A stretch of 64,000 bases of DNA from CAZLHO01 sp964559455 (lineage in GTDB: Bacteria > Krumholzibacteriota > Krumholzibacteriia > LZORAL124-64-63), in contig CAZLHO010000009.1 of assembly GCA_964559455.1 (NCBI GenBank), positions 1 through 64,000 of the forward strand. Direction: 5' to 3'. Both the position numbers and the translations under genes were made by a program. The stretch's first letter is position 1, and each line of letters opens with the position of its first letter. Shown here in pieces: positions 40,801 to 48,507 of this stretch. The notes below the pieces were generated by a model. It was not told where the DNA came from, searched no databases, and saw only the letters and a list, made by a program, of their open reading frames with translations.

Positions 40801-40947
40801 ACCGGCAGCGAGGTGCAGCGGCCGCTGGCCACGGTGGTGGTCGGCGGCGTCATCAGCTCGACGCTGCTGACCCTGGTCGTGCTGCCGGCGCTCTACAGGC
40901 GCTTCGCCCCGCGGCCGGGACCGGCGACCGGAGGTGCGGCGGAATAA
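37846..40947 (+). CDS. CusA/CzcA-family heavy-metal RND efflux pump
   Basis: 1033 residues, full length, 12 TM helices and two large periplasmic loops; AGGAG before ATG 37846. TM4 reads AIAIGMIVDGAIVIVENVDRHL with Asp405 and Glu412, the proton-relay pattern of CusA rather than CzcA, which has an extra Asp. Two of the three CusA substrate methionines seem kept (Met568 in LTMAPS, Met618 in AEMFLSL), while the third position is His665 (VDHLLEG). This points to Cu(I)/Ag(I) export with an altered ligand set; the specificity is inference. Third gene of a complete C-B-A operon with no local regulator. Confidence 0.94.
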   Translation: MLQRVIEFGLDNRLLLAVLALLVVIAGGLAATRLPVDAFPDVSPNLVQVFAETEGLAPEEVERYVTYPVEVAMTGLPGVTRVRSVSNFGLSVVNVYFEDGMDVYLARQLVGERIMEARESIPEGFGEPSMGPITTGMGLILFYYLDDATGERSLEELRTLQDWIVKFHLQTVPGVTEVLGIGGHEKQFHIDVRPDRLLRYDVSLAEVVERVRANNLNVGAQFIERNAEELVVRSEGLATSIDDLESIVVKTEHGRPIHLSDVAAVRIGGAVRRGLQTRDGAGEVVAGMVVKLHGENSSAVIARVERKLDEINGILPEGVSIVPYYEQRSLVEAAVGTVRDALLLGVVLVVLVLLLALGGLRPSLVAVLAIPFAMLFALLGMARLGISANLMSLGGLAIAIGMIVDGAIVIVENVDRHLRAAPADAKRRVVVAAACREVAGPIVFAILIIVVVFLPLITLQGVEGKTFRPMAHTLALAMLGSLVFTIALAPLLSLTLMRRPRGDGGEPRIVRWLLLPYRPLVAFCVRRSGVAVLLALALLAAGAAVVPRLGSEYTPRLNEGTVVVQLTMAPSISLTESRRTTMIVERRLLEIPEVRGVVSRIGRGEVGAHTHPVNSAEMFLSLAPRDEWRRGMSQPALQETVRRELGDVPGVQVNIGQPIALAVDHLLEGVQAQLAIKVVGEDLDLLEAKAAAVASVVRGIDGAVDVQMDQVSGAPQLRIVVDRGAIARYGLNVADVQETLRAAVGGEPAGEVFEGVRRYGIVVRFVEEARRGAEEIGSILVPTRDGARVPLSELAAIEEVVGRRQITREDYQRFVSVQCNVVGRDIGGFVAEAREAIAAGVDLPPGYLVTWGGQFRLQQEANRRLALVVPLTLLLTTLLLVGHLRRLRSAALIMLNIPLALTGGAVALWVSGQNLSVPASVGFIALFGIALGNGLVLVNHLDRLVREGMPAREAAVVGAGHRLRPVLMTATTTLFGLLPLLFSGGTGSEVQRPLATVVVGGVISSTLLTLVVLPALYRRFAPRPGPATGGAAE

Positions 40948-41029
40948 TTCTTGGCCATGGATGCAACCCTTCGGAGCGGCGACTCGTCCAAGGGCAGATA
41001 CCCGCAGCACCCAGACTCCGGAGGCATCC

Positions 41030-41710
41030 ATGCGTAATCGAACAGCGATCCCGCTCCTGATCGTCCTGCTGCTCGCGACCGCCGCCGGCGGCGAAGCGTC
41101 GGCCCTCGACCTTTTCAAGCACGGCTGGAGCGGCGTCAAGGGCTCCCGCGACCTCGAGACCCGCACTTTCGACCTCGACGATTTCGACAGCGTCCAGCTC
41201 GACGGCGCCTTCGACGTCTCGATCACGGTCGGCGAGGACCAGTCGGTAAAGGTGACCCTCGACGACAACCTCTTCGAGGAGCTGGACCTGCGCGTCGACG
41301 GCCGCACCCTGGTGCTGGACTTCGAGCGGAACTGCCGGCCCTCCGAGGCCGAGGTCGTGATCACGGTGCGCCAGCTGGAGGAGGTCGAGGTCAACGGCGC
41401 CGGCGACATCGACATCCGGGGCTTCGACGGCGGCGATTTCGCCTACTCGCTGCGCGGCGCCGGCAACCTGGAGGCGGAGGGCCGCCTGGATGTCTTCGAC
41501 GTGAGGCTGACCGGCGTCGGCGACATCAAGGCGCGCGACCTCGTCGCCCGCGACGTCGAAGTGAAGATCTCCGGGGTGGGCAAGGCCCGCGTGCACGCGA
41601 CCGACAGCTTCTCGGGATCGATTCCCGGCATGGGCGACATCGACTGCTACGGGGATCCCGAGCAGCGGCGGGCCCGGGTCAGCGGCCTCGGCGACATCGA
41701 CTTCAAGTAG
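41030..41710 (+). CDS. Exported DUF2807 (GIN-domain) auto-adhesin-like protein
   Basis: 226 residues from ATG 41030, preceded by GGAGG. A signal peptide (IPLLIVLLLATAAGGEASA) leads into a beta-helix-like domain with the family pattern FDSVQLDGAFDVSITVG, VEVNGAGDIDIRGFDGGDF, LRGAGNLEAEGRLDVFD, SGVGKARV and SGLGDIDFK. The domain is common in FCB bacteria and presumed extracytoplasmic; its function is not settled. Monocistronic, 82 bases after the metal pump. Confidence 0.9.
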   Translation: MRNRTAIPLLIVLLLATAAGGEASALDLFKHGWSGVKGSRDLETRTFDLDDFDSVQLDGAFDVSITVGEDQSVKVTLDDNLFEELDLRVDGRTLVLDFERNCRPSEAEVVITVRQLEEVEVNGAGDIDIRGFDGGDFAYSLRGAGNLEAEGRLDVFDVRLTGVGDIKARDLVARDVEVKISGVGKARVHATDSFSGSIPGMGDIDCYGDPEQRRARVSGLGDIDFK

Positions 41711-41752
41711 TCCCGCCGGGAAGGAACGCGGGGGACGGCCCGATCGCGAAGC

Positions 41753-42676
41753 TCAGACCCCGAGCACCAGCAGCCAGACGATGGTCGTCGCCAGCGACGT
41801 CAGGGTCGAGCCGATGACCAGGGCTCCGGCGAGCCGGCCGTCCCCCCGCATCTCGCAGGCCATCACGTAGCTGACCACCGCCGTGGGCGTGGCCGCCAGC
41901 AGCACCGGCGCCTGCAGGGCCGTGCCGTCGAGGCCCAGCGCCCGCAGCCCGGCGTAGACCAGCAGGGGATAGACGCCCAGCTTCAGAACCGCCGCCGCCG
42001 CCGAGACCGGGATCTCGCTGCGCAGGCGCGCCAGGTCCAGCCCCCATCCCACCGAGAGCAGGGCCAGGGGCAGGGCCGTACGCCCGACCAGGTCGAGAGC
42101 GCCGTCGAGAACGGCCGGCAGGCTGATCGACAGGGCCGAGAGGGCGATGCCCGCGGCGCTGCCCAGGGCCAGGGGATTCAGCGCGATCCGCCGGCCCGTG
42201 TCGAGCCACTCGCGCCGCGGATCGGCGTCGCGGCGCCGGTGGGGCAGCGTCAGCACCAGCACGGCCAGCAGGTTGTAGATCACCACCATCACGCCCACCA
42301 GCACCGCGACCTGCCCCACCGCCTCGGGGCCGTAGGCGTTCATCACCAGGGGCAGGCCCATGAAGACCAGGTTGCCCCGGTGGGCGCCCTGGGCGAAGAC
42401 GCCCCGGCGCGCCGGCGCCATGCGGAAGGCCAGCAGGTAGACGACGGCGGCGACCAGCAGGCTGACGCCGGCGAAGACGCCGATCACCCGCGGGTCGAGG
42501 CTGTGCCGCAGCGGCGTGCCGGCGGCGCTGCGCACCAGCAGGGCCGGCGCCGCCACGTAGAAGACGAGCCGGGTCAGGGCCGCGTTGCCGGCCGCGGGCA
42601 GGAAATGCAGCCGGCTCAGGACGTAGCCCAGGCCGATGACCAGGAAGACCGGCAGGACGATGTTCAGGATGGTCAC
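41753..42676 (-). CDS. AEC-family (auxin efflux carrier/malonate-type) permease
   Basis: 307 residues, GTG start at 42676, about 10 TM helices. Opens TILNIVLPVFLVIGLGYVLS and ends TSLATTIVWLLVLGV, with the family-like VVSYVMACEMRGDGRLAGAL and LLSVGWGLDLARL. AEC proteins are secondary carriers for organic acids or auxin-like compounds; no substrate can be assigned here. Downstream of the FtsX permeases by 27 bases on the same strand, so probably read through from them. Confidence 0.9.
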   Translation of the reverse strand: MTILNIVLPVFLVIGLGYVLSRLHFLPAAGNAALTRLVFYVAAPALLVRSAAGTPLRHSLDPRVIGVFAGVSLLVAAVVYLLAFRMAPARRGVFAQGAHRGNLVFMGLPLVMNAYGPEAVGQVAVLVGVMVVIYNLLAVLVLTLPHRRRDADPRREWLDTGRRIALNPLALGSAAGIALSALSISLPAVLDGALDLVGRTALPLALLSVGWGLDLARLRSEIPVSAAAAVLKLGVYPLLVYAGLRALGLDGTALQAPVLLAATPTAVVSYVMACEMRGDGRLAGALVIGSTLTSLATTIVWLLVLGV

Positions 42677-42703
42677 GGCGCAACCGTCCCGGAAAGACGC
42701 CCG

Positions 42704-43957
42704 CTACTCACGCCCCAGCGCCTCGATGGGGTCCATGCGGGCGGCGCGGTTCGCGGGATAGAGGCCGAAGGCGATGCCGATCCCGGCCGAAAAGAGCACG
42801 GCCGCCACGACCACGAAGGGATTGATCGCGAAGGGGAAGGCCAGGACCTTGGTGCCCAGCCAGGCCATGAGGTAGCCGAGGACGACGCCGATCAGGCCGC
42901 CGATCCCGGTCAGGGTGGCCGCCTCGATCAGGATCTGGCGCAGCACGTCCTTGCGCCGGGCGCCGACGGCCATGCGCGTGCCGATCTCGCGCGTGCGCTC
43001 GGTCACCGAGATCAGCATGATGTTCATCACGCCGATGCCGCCGACCATCAGGCCGATGCTCGAAAGCACCACCAGCACCAGGGCGACCCCGCCCGTGAGC
43101 TTGTCCACCAGTTCGCCGTAGGTCTCCGAGGCCACGACTGCGAAGTCGTTGTCCTCGCCGGGCGCCAGGCCGCGGACACGGCGCAGGGCGCCCACGATCT
43201 CGGGCTCCAGGTCTTCCGAGGTCCAGCCGTCGGCCACCGTCACGGCCATCGTGCGGTCGTCCTCGTCGCCGCGGCTGAAGTCCTTCTCGAAGGAGGTCCA
43301 CGGCACGACCACGAAGTTGTCGCCGAAGGCCCCGAAGACCTGGCGGCGGCTCTCCAGCGTGCCGACCACCTCGTAATCGGTGCCGAAGACGCGCAGCCGC
43401 TTGCCGACGGGATCGATGTTCGGAAAGAGCTTCTCGGCGGGGCCGTAGCCGAGCACGCAGACCCGTCGCCGCGCCGCCTGCTCGTCCCAGGTGAAGAAGC
43501 GACCGATGTCCAGGTAGATGGCGTAGAGCCGGTGGAAGTTGGCCGAGGCTCCCGCCACCTGGACCAGGTTCGTGCGCTCGTCGCCGTAGGTGAGCACCGT
43601 GGCCCGGCCGTTGTTGATCATGTAGTCGACCATGTCGACGCCCGGCAGCGTCTCGACCGCATCGATGCATTCGGGCATGATCTGCGGCCGGCGCAGCAGT
43701 TCGTCGACATCCTCGCCGCCCATGCCCGTGTAGCGGGCGATGTAGAGGTAGGGCCGGGCCGCCGAGACGATGTCGCTGCGGATGCGGCCGCTGAGCCCGC
43801 TGACGATGGTGAAGATCGCCAGCAGGGTGGCCACGCCGATGGCCACGCCGAGGATCAGCAGGACGCTGCGCAGCACATGGCCGCGGATGATCTGGAAGGC
43901 CTGGGCCACGCCCTCGGCGGGAGCCATGCCGATGAGCATGTCGCGCTTCTCATTCAC
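42704..43957 (-). CDS. MacB/FtsX-type ABC transporter permease (second)
   Basis: 417 residues, GTG start at 43957 overlapping the preceding permease by 8 bases. TM1 at about 28-55, a periplasmic MacB-PCD-like domain (60-260), then an FtsX region with three helices: VVLSSIGLMVGGIGVMNIML, VTERTREIGTRMAVGAR and GIAFGLYPANRAARMDPIEAL. The ending PIEALGRE is the standard MacB-type terminus. It lacks the N-terminal ATPase of true MacB, so it needs a separate LolD/MacB-type ATPase, which is absent from this window. Confidence 0.92.
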   Translation of the reverse strand: MNEKRDMLIGMAPAEGVAQAFQIIRGHVLRSVLLILGVAIGVATLLAIFTIVSGLSGRIRSDIVSAARPYLYIARYTGMGGEDVDELLRRPQIMPECIDAVETLPGVDMVDYMINNGRATVLTYGDERTNLVQVAGASANFHRLYAIYLDIGRFFTWDEQAARRRVCVLGYGPAEKLFPNIDPVGKRLRVFGTDYEVVGTLESRRQVFGAFGDNFVVVPWTSFEKDFSRGDEDDRTMAVTVADGWTSEDLEPEIVGALRRVRGLAPGEDNDFAVVASETYGELVDKLTGGVALVLVVLSSIGLMVGGIGVMNIMLISVTERTREIGTRMAVGARRKDVLRQILIEAATLTGIGGLIGVVLGYLMAWLGTKVLAFPFAINPFVVVAAVLFSAGIGIAFGLYPANRAARMDPIEALGRE

Positions 43958-45179
43958 GGCGGAGCGCCTCCACGGGATCCAGCCCCGAGGCCTTCCACGC
44001 CGGATAGGTGCCGAAGACCAGGCCGATGACGAAGGTGGTGGTCATGCCCAGCACCACCGACCACGAGGCGAAGGCGAAGGGCAGGGGCGAGACCAGCGAG
44101 ATCAGCAGGGCCAGGCCCAGGCCGATGCCGATGCCCAGCAGGCCGCCGACCACAGAGAGCGTGACCGCCTCGATCAGGAACTGCCAGAGGATGGCCATGC
44201 GCCGCGCCCCCACCGCCTTGAGCACCCCGATCTCGCGCGTGCGCTCGGTGACGGCCACCAGCATGATGTTCATCAGCACGATGCCGCCGACGACCAGGCT
44301 GATGCCCACCAGCGGCACCAGGGCCGCGTAGATCGCGTTCGAGACCCCCTTCCAGATGTTCAGCAGTTCGTCGGTGGTGACGATGCCGAAGTCGTCGCTC
44401 TCCTTGGGCCGCAGCCTGTGGCGCAGGCGCATCCAGTAGCGGGCCTCGTCCTTGGCGTCCTCCAGGTCGGTGAGGTCGCCGACGGCCACCTTGATGTCGA
44501 CGGACTCGCGCGTGCCGAAGGCCTTGAGATAGGCCGTGATCGGGATCACGGCGAAGCGGTTGCGGCTCTCGCCCAGGACGGTGCCCTTGTCCTCGACCAC
44601 GCCCACGACCCGGTAGTGGCGGCGGCCGATCTTCACGGTCCGGCCGGAGGGGTCGTCCAGGGTCGGGAAGAGATCGCGGGCGACCTCCCAGCCCAGGACC
44701 GCGACCGCGGAGCTGGCGGCCACGTCCTGGGCGGCCAGGTGGCGGCCGCTGTGCAGGGGCAGGTCCTCGAGCAGGGAATAGTCCTCGGTCTTGCCGCGCA
44801 CATCGATGCCGCGCGACGTGCGTCCGCGGGCGGCGAGGTCGGCGCTGCGGTCCAGCGACCCGCCCACGGCCGAGGCGGTGGCCATGCGCTCGTTCAGGAA
44901 GTCGCGGTCGTCCAGGGTCAGTTGGGGATTGTTCAGCGACTCGAGGAAGGCGTCGAAGTCGGTGAGGATCTCGTAGAAGTTGACCCGCGAGAGGGTGAAG
45001 ACGTTCGAGCCCTCCGAGAGGACCTCCTGGCGGGCGTAGATGTCCACGCCGTTGATCAGCGAGACCACGGCGATCACCGACATCGTGCCGACGATGTTTC
45101 CGAGCAGGGTCAGGAAGGTGCGCAGCTTGTGGTTCCACAGGCTGGTCAGCGCGACGCGCACCCCCTCGAGCAGATTCAT
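43950..45179 (-). CDS. MacB/FtsX-type ABC transporter permease (first)
   Basis: 409 residues, ATG 45179 with AGGGAG upstream. Same architecture as the neighbour: TM1 (KLRTFLTLLGNIVGTMSVIA), MacB-PCD periplasmic domain, FtsX block (ALVPLVGISLVVGGIVLMNI, VTERTREIGVLKAVGARRMA, FGTYPAWKASGLDPVEALRRE). The two permeases are paralogues and probably form a heterodimer. The 21-base gap to the MacA-type adaptor gene supports one operon for an envelope mechanotransmission or export complex. Confidence 0.92.
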   Translation of the reverse strand: MNLLEGVRVALTSLWNHKLRTFLTLLGNIVGTMSVIAVVSLINGVDIYARQEVLSEGSNVFTLSRVNFYEILTDFDAFLESLNNPQLTLDDRDFLNERMATASAVGGSLDRSADLAARGRTSRGIDVRGKTEDYSLLEDLPLHSGRHLAAQDVAASSAVAVLGWEVARDLFPTLDDPSGRTVKIGRRHYRVVGVVEDKGTVLGESRNRFAVIPITAYLKAFGTRESVDIKVAVGDLTDLEDAKDEARYWMRLRHRLRPKESDDFGIVTTDELLNIWKGVSNAIYAALVPLVGISLVVGGIVLMNIMLVAVTERTREIGVLKAVGARRMAILWQFLIEAVTLSVVGGLLGIGIGLGLALLISLVSPLPFAFASWSVVLGMTTTFVIGLVFGTYPAWKASGLDPVEALRRE

Positions 45180-45200
45180 CGACCGCTCCCTGTTGACCGG

Positions 45201-46448
45201 CTAGTCGCGCCCCCGACGGGCGCCGTCCTTGCCGCGCTTCACCCGGTCGCCGTGGCGCAGGTCGCGCAGCGCGCGGAACGGGCCCTTGACCACCGTGTCG
45301 TCGGCCGTCAGGCCGCTCAGCACCTCGAAGTCCTCCTCGCCGGCGATGCCCAGCTCTACGGGACGGAACAGGGCCTCGTCGTCGACGACGACGAAGACGC
45401 CCTCGACCTCCTCGCGCTCGACGGTGTCGGCCGCGGCGGCGCGCGGACGCCGGCCGCGGGAGGTCTCGGCGGGCGACGGCGGCCATTCGCGCACGACGAC
45501 GGCCCCGATGGGCACCGTCAGCGCCGAGTCGCGGACCGCGGTCGTGATCTCGGCCTTGGCCGACAGCCCGGGACGCACGCCCGCCACGCGGTCGGTCAGG
45601 GTCACGGTCACCTTGAAGTCGACGGCCTGCTGGTTCTGGCCGGTGCTGGTGTAGATCGGACTGTTGCCGATCTCGGTGACGACGCCGGCGAAGCTGGTGT
45701 CCGGAAAGGCGTCGATCTCGACGCTCACCGGCTGGCCCAGCGCCACGTCCACGACCTCGGTCTCGTCGACGTCGACCTCGGCCTCCATCGTGCTCATGTC
45801 CGAGATCGTCAGCAGCACCGTGCCGGGGTTGTTCAGCGTGCCCATGATCGCGTTCTCGCCCTCCTCGACGTTGAGGCGGGTGACGATGCCGGCCATCGAC
45901 GCCGTGATCGTCACCTTGGCGAGGTCGTTGCGGGCCTTGTCCAGGTTCGCCCGGGCCTGGCGCAACGACGCCTCGGCCGCGGCGACGCGGGCCGACTCGA
46001 CGCGGGCGTTCGTCTCGGCGGCGTCCAGCTGCTCCTGAGAGCCGAGACCGGCGGCGTGCAGCTCGCGGGCGCGGCGAAGGTCGAGGTCGGCCTTCTCGGC
46101 CGAGGCCCGGGCCAGACGCAGGTTCGCCTGCTGCGCGTTGACGGCCGCCTCGTAGCTGCGGGCCATCGACTGGTATTCCGCGGGGTCGATCTCGAGCAGC
46201 AGGTCGCCCTTGGCCACGGTGTCGCCCTCGGCCACGGCCAGGCGCGTGATGCGCCCGATGGTCTCGGCGCTGACGTCGACCTTCCGCTTCGGGGTGAGCG
46301 TGCCCGAGGCGCTGACCTCGGCGACCAGGCGTCCGATCCCCGTCTCCTGCATCTCGACCTCGACGGCGCGCGGTCCGCGGCCCAGCACGTTGGCCAGCAC
46401 GACGGCGGCCACGACGACGATCCCCGCGATGATCAGCCATTTCTTCAA
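45201..46448 (-). CDS. MacA/HlyD-type periplasmic adaptor
   Basis: 415 residues, TTG start at 46448 with GGGGGGATC upstream. N-terminal TM anchor (WLIIAGIVVVAAVVLANVLG), lipoyl halves (KRKVDVSAETIGRITRLAVA, ITASMAGIVTRLNVEEGENA) flanking a coiled-coil hairpin (about 100-160), a beta-barrel region (VDVALGQPVSVEIDAFPDTS) and a C-terminal domain. Ends in a basic run (HGDRVKRGKDGARRGRD). Works with the two FtsX permeases immediately downstream. A TolC partner would have to come from elsewhere, for example the channel at 35615. Confidence 0.92.
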   Translation of the reverse strand: MKKWLIIAGIVVVAAVVLANVLGRGPRAVEVEMQETGIGRLVAEVSASGTLTPKRKVDVSAETIGRITRLAVAEGDTVAKGDLLLEIDPAEYQSMARSYEAAVNAQQANLRLARASAEKADLDLRRARELHAAGLGSQEQLDAAETNARVESARVAAAEASLRQARANLDKARNDLAKVTITASMAGIVTRLNVEEGENAIMGTLNNPGTVLLTISDMSTMEAEVDVDETEVVDVALGQPVSVEIDAFPDTSFAGVVTEIGNSPIYTSTGQNQQAVDFKVTVTLTDRVAGVRPGLSAKAEITTAVRDSALTVPIGAVVVREWPPSPAETSRGRRPRAAAADTVEREEVEGVFVVVDDEALFRPVELGIAGEEDFEVLSGLTADDTVVKGPFRALRDLRHGDRVKRGKDGARRGRD

Positions 46449-46494
46449 GACGATCCCCCCTCGGGGTGGAGCGGAGGCGGCCGGCGCCGGCCTC

Positions 46495-47190
46495 CTACAT
46501 GAACAGGCGGCCGAGACCGAACATGGCCAGGTTCATCAGCAACCAGGACATGACGGTGACCGTCGCCGACTTGTTGCGGTCGAAGCCGTGGACGTGCTGG
46601 AAGCCGATCACGAGCACGACCAGCGACCAGATCACGAAGAAATCGAAGAAACCCAGCAGCTGATAGGTGGCCGAGGTCGGCGCCGCGTCCGGCGCCAGCA
46701 GGCCGAGCCCGGTGGACACCGAGAACGCCGACTGCTTGGCCAGCACCAGGGGCCACTTGACGAGCGAGCCCAGCCCGACTCCGATCAGGCTCGACCAGTA
46801 GACCGCGCCCATGGTCTGCGCGAAGCTCCCCGTCCCGCCGGCCAGCTTGCAGAAGAGCAGATAGACCAGCCCCGAGATGAAGACGCCGACGAAGACGCCG
46901 AAGCCCGTCTGGAGGCCGTGCAGCAGCCGGTCGGTGCCGGAGATGTCGTCGTAGCGGGCGTACTGCTCGGCGATCTGCTCGTCGTCGAGCATCCGGCCGA
47001 AGCGGGTGTCCCTCATCATGTCCACGTTCTCGGGCCCGGTAATATGCAGCGTGGCCGCGCCGAAGGCCGTCATGACCAGGATCAGGGCGAGGGCGGCCAG
47101 GGTCCAGCGCGGGTTGTCGCGCACGGCCGCCATCGCCTCGCCGGGAGCGCTGAAGATCTTCCAGAAGCGGGCGGTCACGGATTCAGTCAT
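46495..47190 (-). CDS. Yip1-family membrane protein
   Basis: 231 residues with five to six helices. Opens TARFWKIFSAPGEAMAAVRDNPRWTLA without signal cleavage; the FWKIFSxP start and internal GSFAQTMGAVYWSSLIG fit the bacterial Yip1/YIP1-domain proteins. Overlaps ilvC by 8 bases and precedes the MacA-type gene by 46 bases, so it is likely co-transcribed with the ABC complex. Role unknown; possibly accessory to the permeases. Confidence 0.85.
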   Translation of the reverse strand: MTESVTARFWKIFSAPGEAMAAVRDNPRWTLAALALILVMTAFGAATLHITGPENVDMMRDTRFGRMLDDEQIAEQYARYDDISGTDRLLHGLQTGFGVFVGVFISGLVYLLFCKLAGGTGSFAQTMGAVYWSSLIGVGLGSLVKWPLVLAKQSAFSVSTGLGLLAPDAAPTSATYQLLGFFDFFVIWSLVVLVIGFQHVHGFDRNKSATVTVMSWLLMNLAMFGLGRLFM

Positions 47191-48241
47191 CGTCTCCTCC
47201 TCGGATGTCGCCGTCGTCCAGGCCCAGCGCGCGCAGGCGCCCGCGCAGGCGGCGCCCGGTCTCGGCCAGCGTCGAAGCGGCCTCGTCGCGACCGAGCCGC
47301 TCGCGGCGGGAAGCCCCTTCCGCCGCGCAGTCCGCGAGAAATTCGCGGGCGAAGGCGCCGGATTCGATTTCGTCCAGGATCCTCTCCATCTCTCCCCGGA
47401 AACGATCGTCCACCAGGCGAGGCCCGCGCGTCAAGCCCCCGTAGGCCGCGGTGGGGCTGATCAGGCCGCGCATGCCGTCCACGCCCCGGGCGTGCATCAG
47501 GTCGGCGATGAGCTTGACCTCGTGAACGCATTCGAAGTAGGCGTTCTCGACGCCGTAGCCGCGCGCGACCAGGATCTCGAAGGCCGCGCGGACCAGCTCC
47601 ACCAGCCCGCCGCAGAGCACGGCCTGCTCGCCGAACTGGTCGGCCACGCATTCCTCGCGGAAGGTGGTGCGGAAACCGCCGCCGCGCAGGCAGCCCACGG
47701 CCTTGGCGTACGCGGCGGCGAGGGCCCAGGTTCCCTCGGGCGAACCGGGATGCACGGCCAGCAGCCCGGGCAGGCCGCCGCCGGCCCGGAAGGCGCGGCG
47801 CAGCATATCGCCCTGCCCCTTCGGCGCCGCCAGGAAGCAGGGCCGGCCCTCTTCCGGTTCGACCATCCCGAAGGCCACGGCGAAGCCGTGGGCGAATCCC
47901 AGCGCGGCGCCGGCGCGCAGGCGGGGCGCCACCAGATCAGAATAGGCCGCGCCCTGGACCTCGTCGGGCAGCAGCAGCATCGCCACGTCGGCCCGGGCCG
48001 CCGCCTCGTCCAGGGGCAACGGGTCGAAGCCGTCGTCCCGAGCCCGCGCCGCGCCGCGTCCGCCCGGTCGGGCGCCGACCACGACCGCGACGCCGCTGTC
48101 GCGCAGGTTCAGGGCGTGGGCGTGCCCCTGGTTGCCGTAGCCCAGGACGGCCACGGTGAGACCGTCCAGGGGGGCCAGGGAGACGGACGCCTCCTCCAGG
48201 ACCGGGGCCCGCCGCGGATCGGATCCGGTGGGATCGGACAT
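47183..48241 (-). CDS. ilvC: Ketol-acid reductoisomerase, class I
   Basis: 352 residues from the second ATG (48241), which is better spaced from GGGAG than the ATG at 48244. It converts acetolactate or acetohydroxybutyrate to dihydroxy acids in valine/isoleucine synthesis. Rossmann start VAVLGYGNQGHAHALNLRDS; Mg sites FREECVADQFGEQAV (Asp, Glu) and YFECVHEVKLI (two Glu); Ser in LISPTAAYG. The cofactor loop ARPGGRGAARA is richer in Arg and Gly than usual. It stands alone without ilvB/ilvN/leu genes and overlaps a Yip1 gene, an unusual setting. Confidence 0.93.
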   Translation of the reverse strand: MSDPTGSDPRRAPVLEEASVSLAPLDGLTVAVLGYGNQGHAHALNLRDSGVAVVVGARPGGRGAARARDDGFDPLPLDEAAARADVAMLLLPDEVQGAAYSDLVAPRLRAGAALGFAHGFAVAFGMVEPEEGRPCFLAAPKGQGDMLRRAFRAGGGLPGLLAVHPGSPEGTWALAAAYAKAVGCLRGGGFRTTFREECVADQFGEQAVLCGGLVELVRAAFEILVARGYGVENAYFECVHEVKLIADLMHARGVDGMRGLISPTAAYGGLTRGPRLVDDRFRGEMERILDEIESGAFAREFLADCAAEGASRRERLGRDEAASTLAETGRRLRGRLRALGLDDGDIRGGDDD

Positions 48242-48314
48242 CATTGCTCCCGCTTTCCCGGGAACGGGTTCCGGGCCGCCCCCGTTCCGCGACAATAGGC
48301 ACCGCCTGGGGGTC

Positions 48315-48343
48315 TTGACAAGGGAACAGGGCCCCGCTATTTT
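48315..48343 (+). promoter_or_regulatory. Sigma70 promoter for tRNA(CAT)-tilS
   Basis: A perfect TTGACA (48315-48320), a 17-base spacer, then TATTTT (48338-48343), followed by GGGTTGCCCGCC, a GC-rich discriminator like that of the tRNA-Gln promoter. The predicted start is about 50 bases before the tRNA. Confidence 0.8.
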
Positions 48344-48401
48344 GGGTTGCCCGCCGCGGTTGCGGCAGCGCGGAAGGCGGCGGGAGACATCGGAAATGGG
48401 T

Positions 48402-48478
48402 GGCGGCGTAGCTCAGTTGGTTAGAGCAGTGGAATCATAATCCACGTGTCCGGGGTTCGAATCCCTGCGCCGCTACCA
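48402..48478 (+). tRNA. tRNA with anticodon CAT (elongator Met, or Ile2)
   Basis: 77 bases with encoded CCA. Acceptor GGCGGCG/CGCCGCT (G1-U72), D arm GCTC/GAGC, anticodon stem GTGGA/TCCAC with loop ATCATAA (anticodon CAT, unusual A32), T arm CGGGG/CCCTG. It lacks the GGG/CCC anticodon-stem pairs and the unpaired 1-72 of initiator tRNA. Overall it is most like elongator tRNA-Met, but tilS, whose product converts a CAT-anticodon tRNA to isoleucine, follows 29 bases later. Confidence 0.93.
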
Positions 48479-48507
48479 TTTTTTTGCCCTCTCTCCACCC
48501 TGCGGCC

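Noticed and set aside
37774..41415. A very long open frame on the minus strand opposite the CusA-like gene (and similar long antisense frames opposite 1-5490, 15.7-20.5 kb and 42.2-46.5 kb).
   Set aside because: They are His/Arg/Gln/Asp-rich mirror translations of GC-rich genes with no domains, ribosome sites or spacing; the sense strand has clear families.
48402..48478. Initiator tRNA-fMet.
   Set aside because: No three consecutive G-C pairs in the anticodon stem and positions 1-72 can pair.
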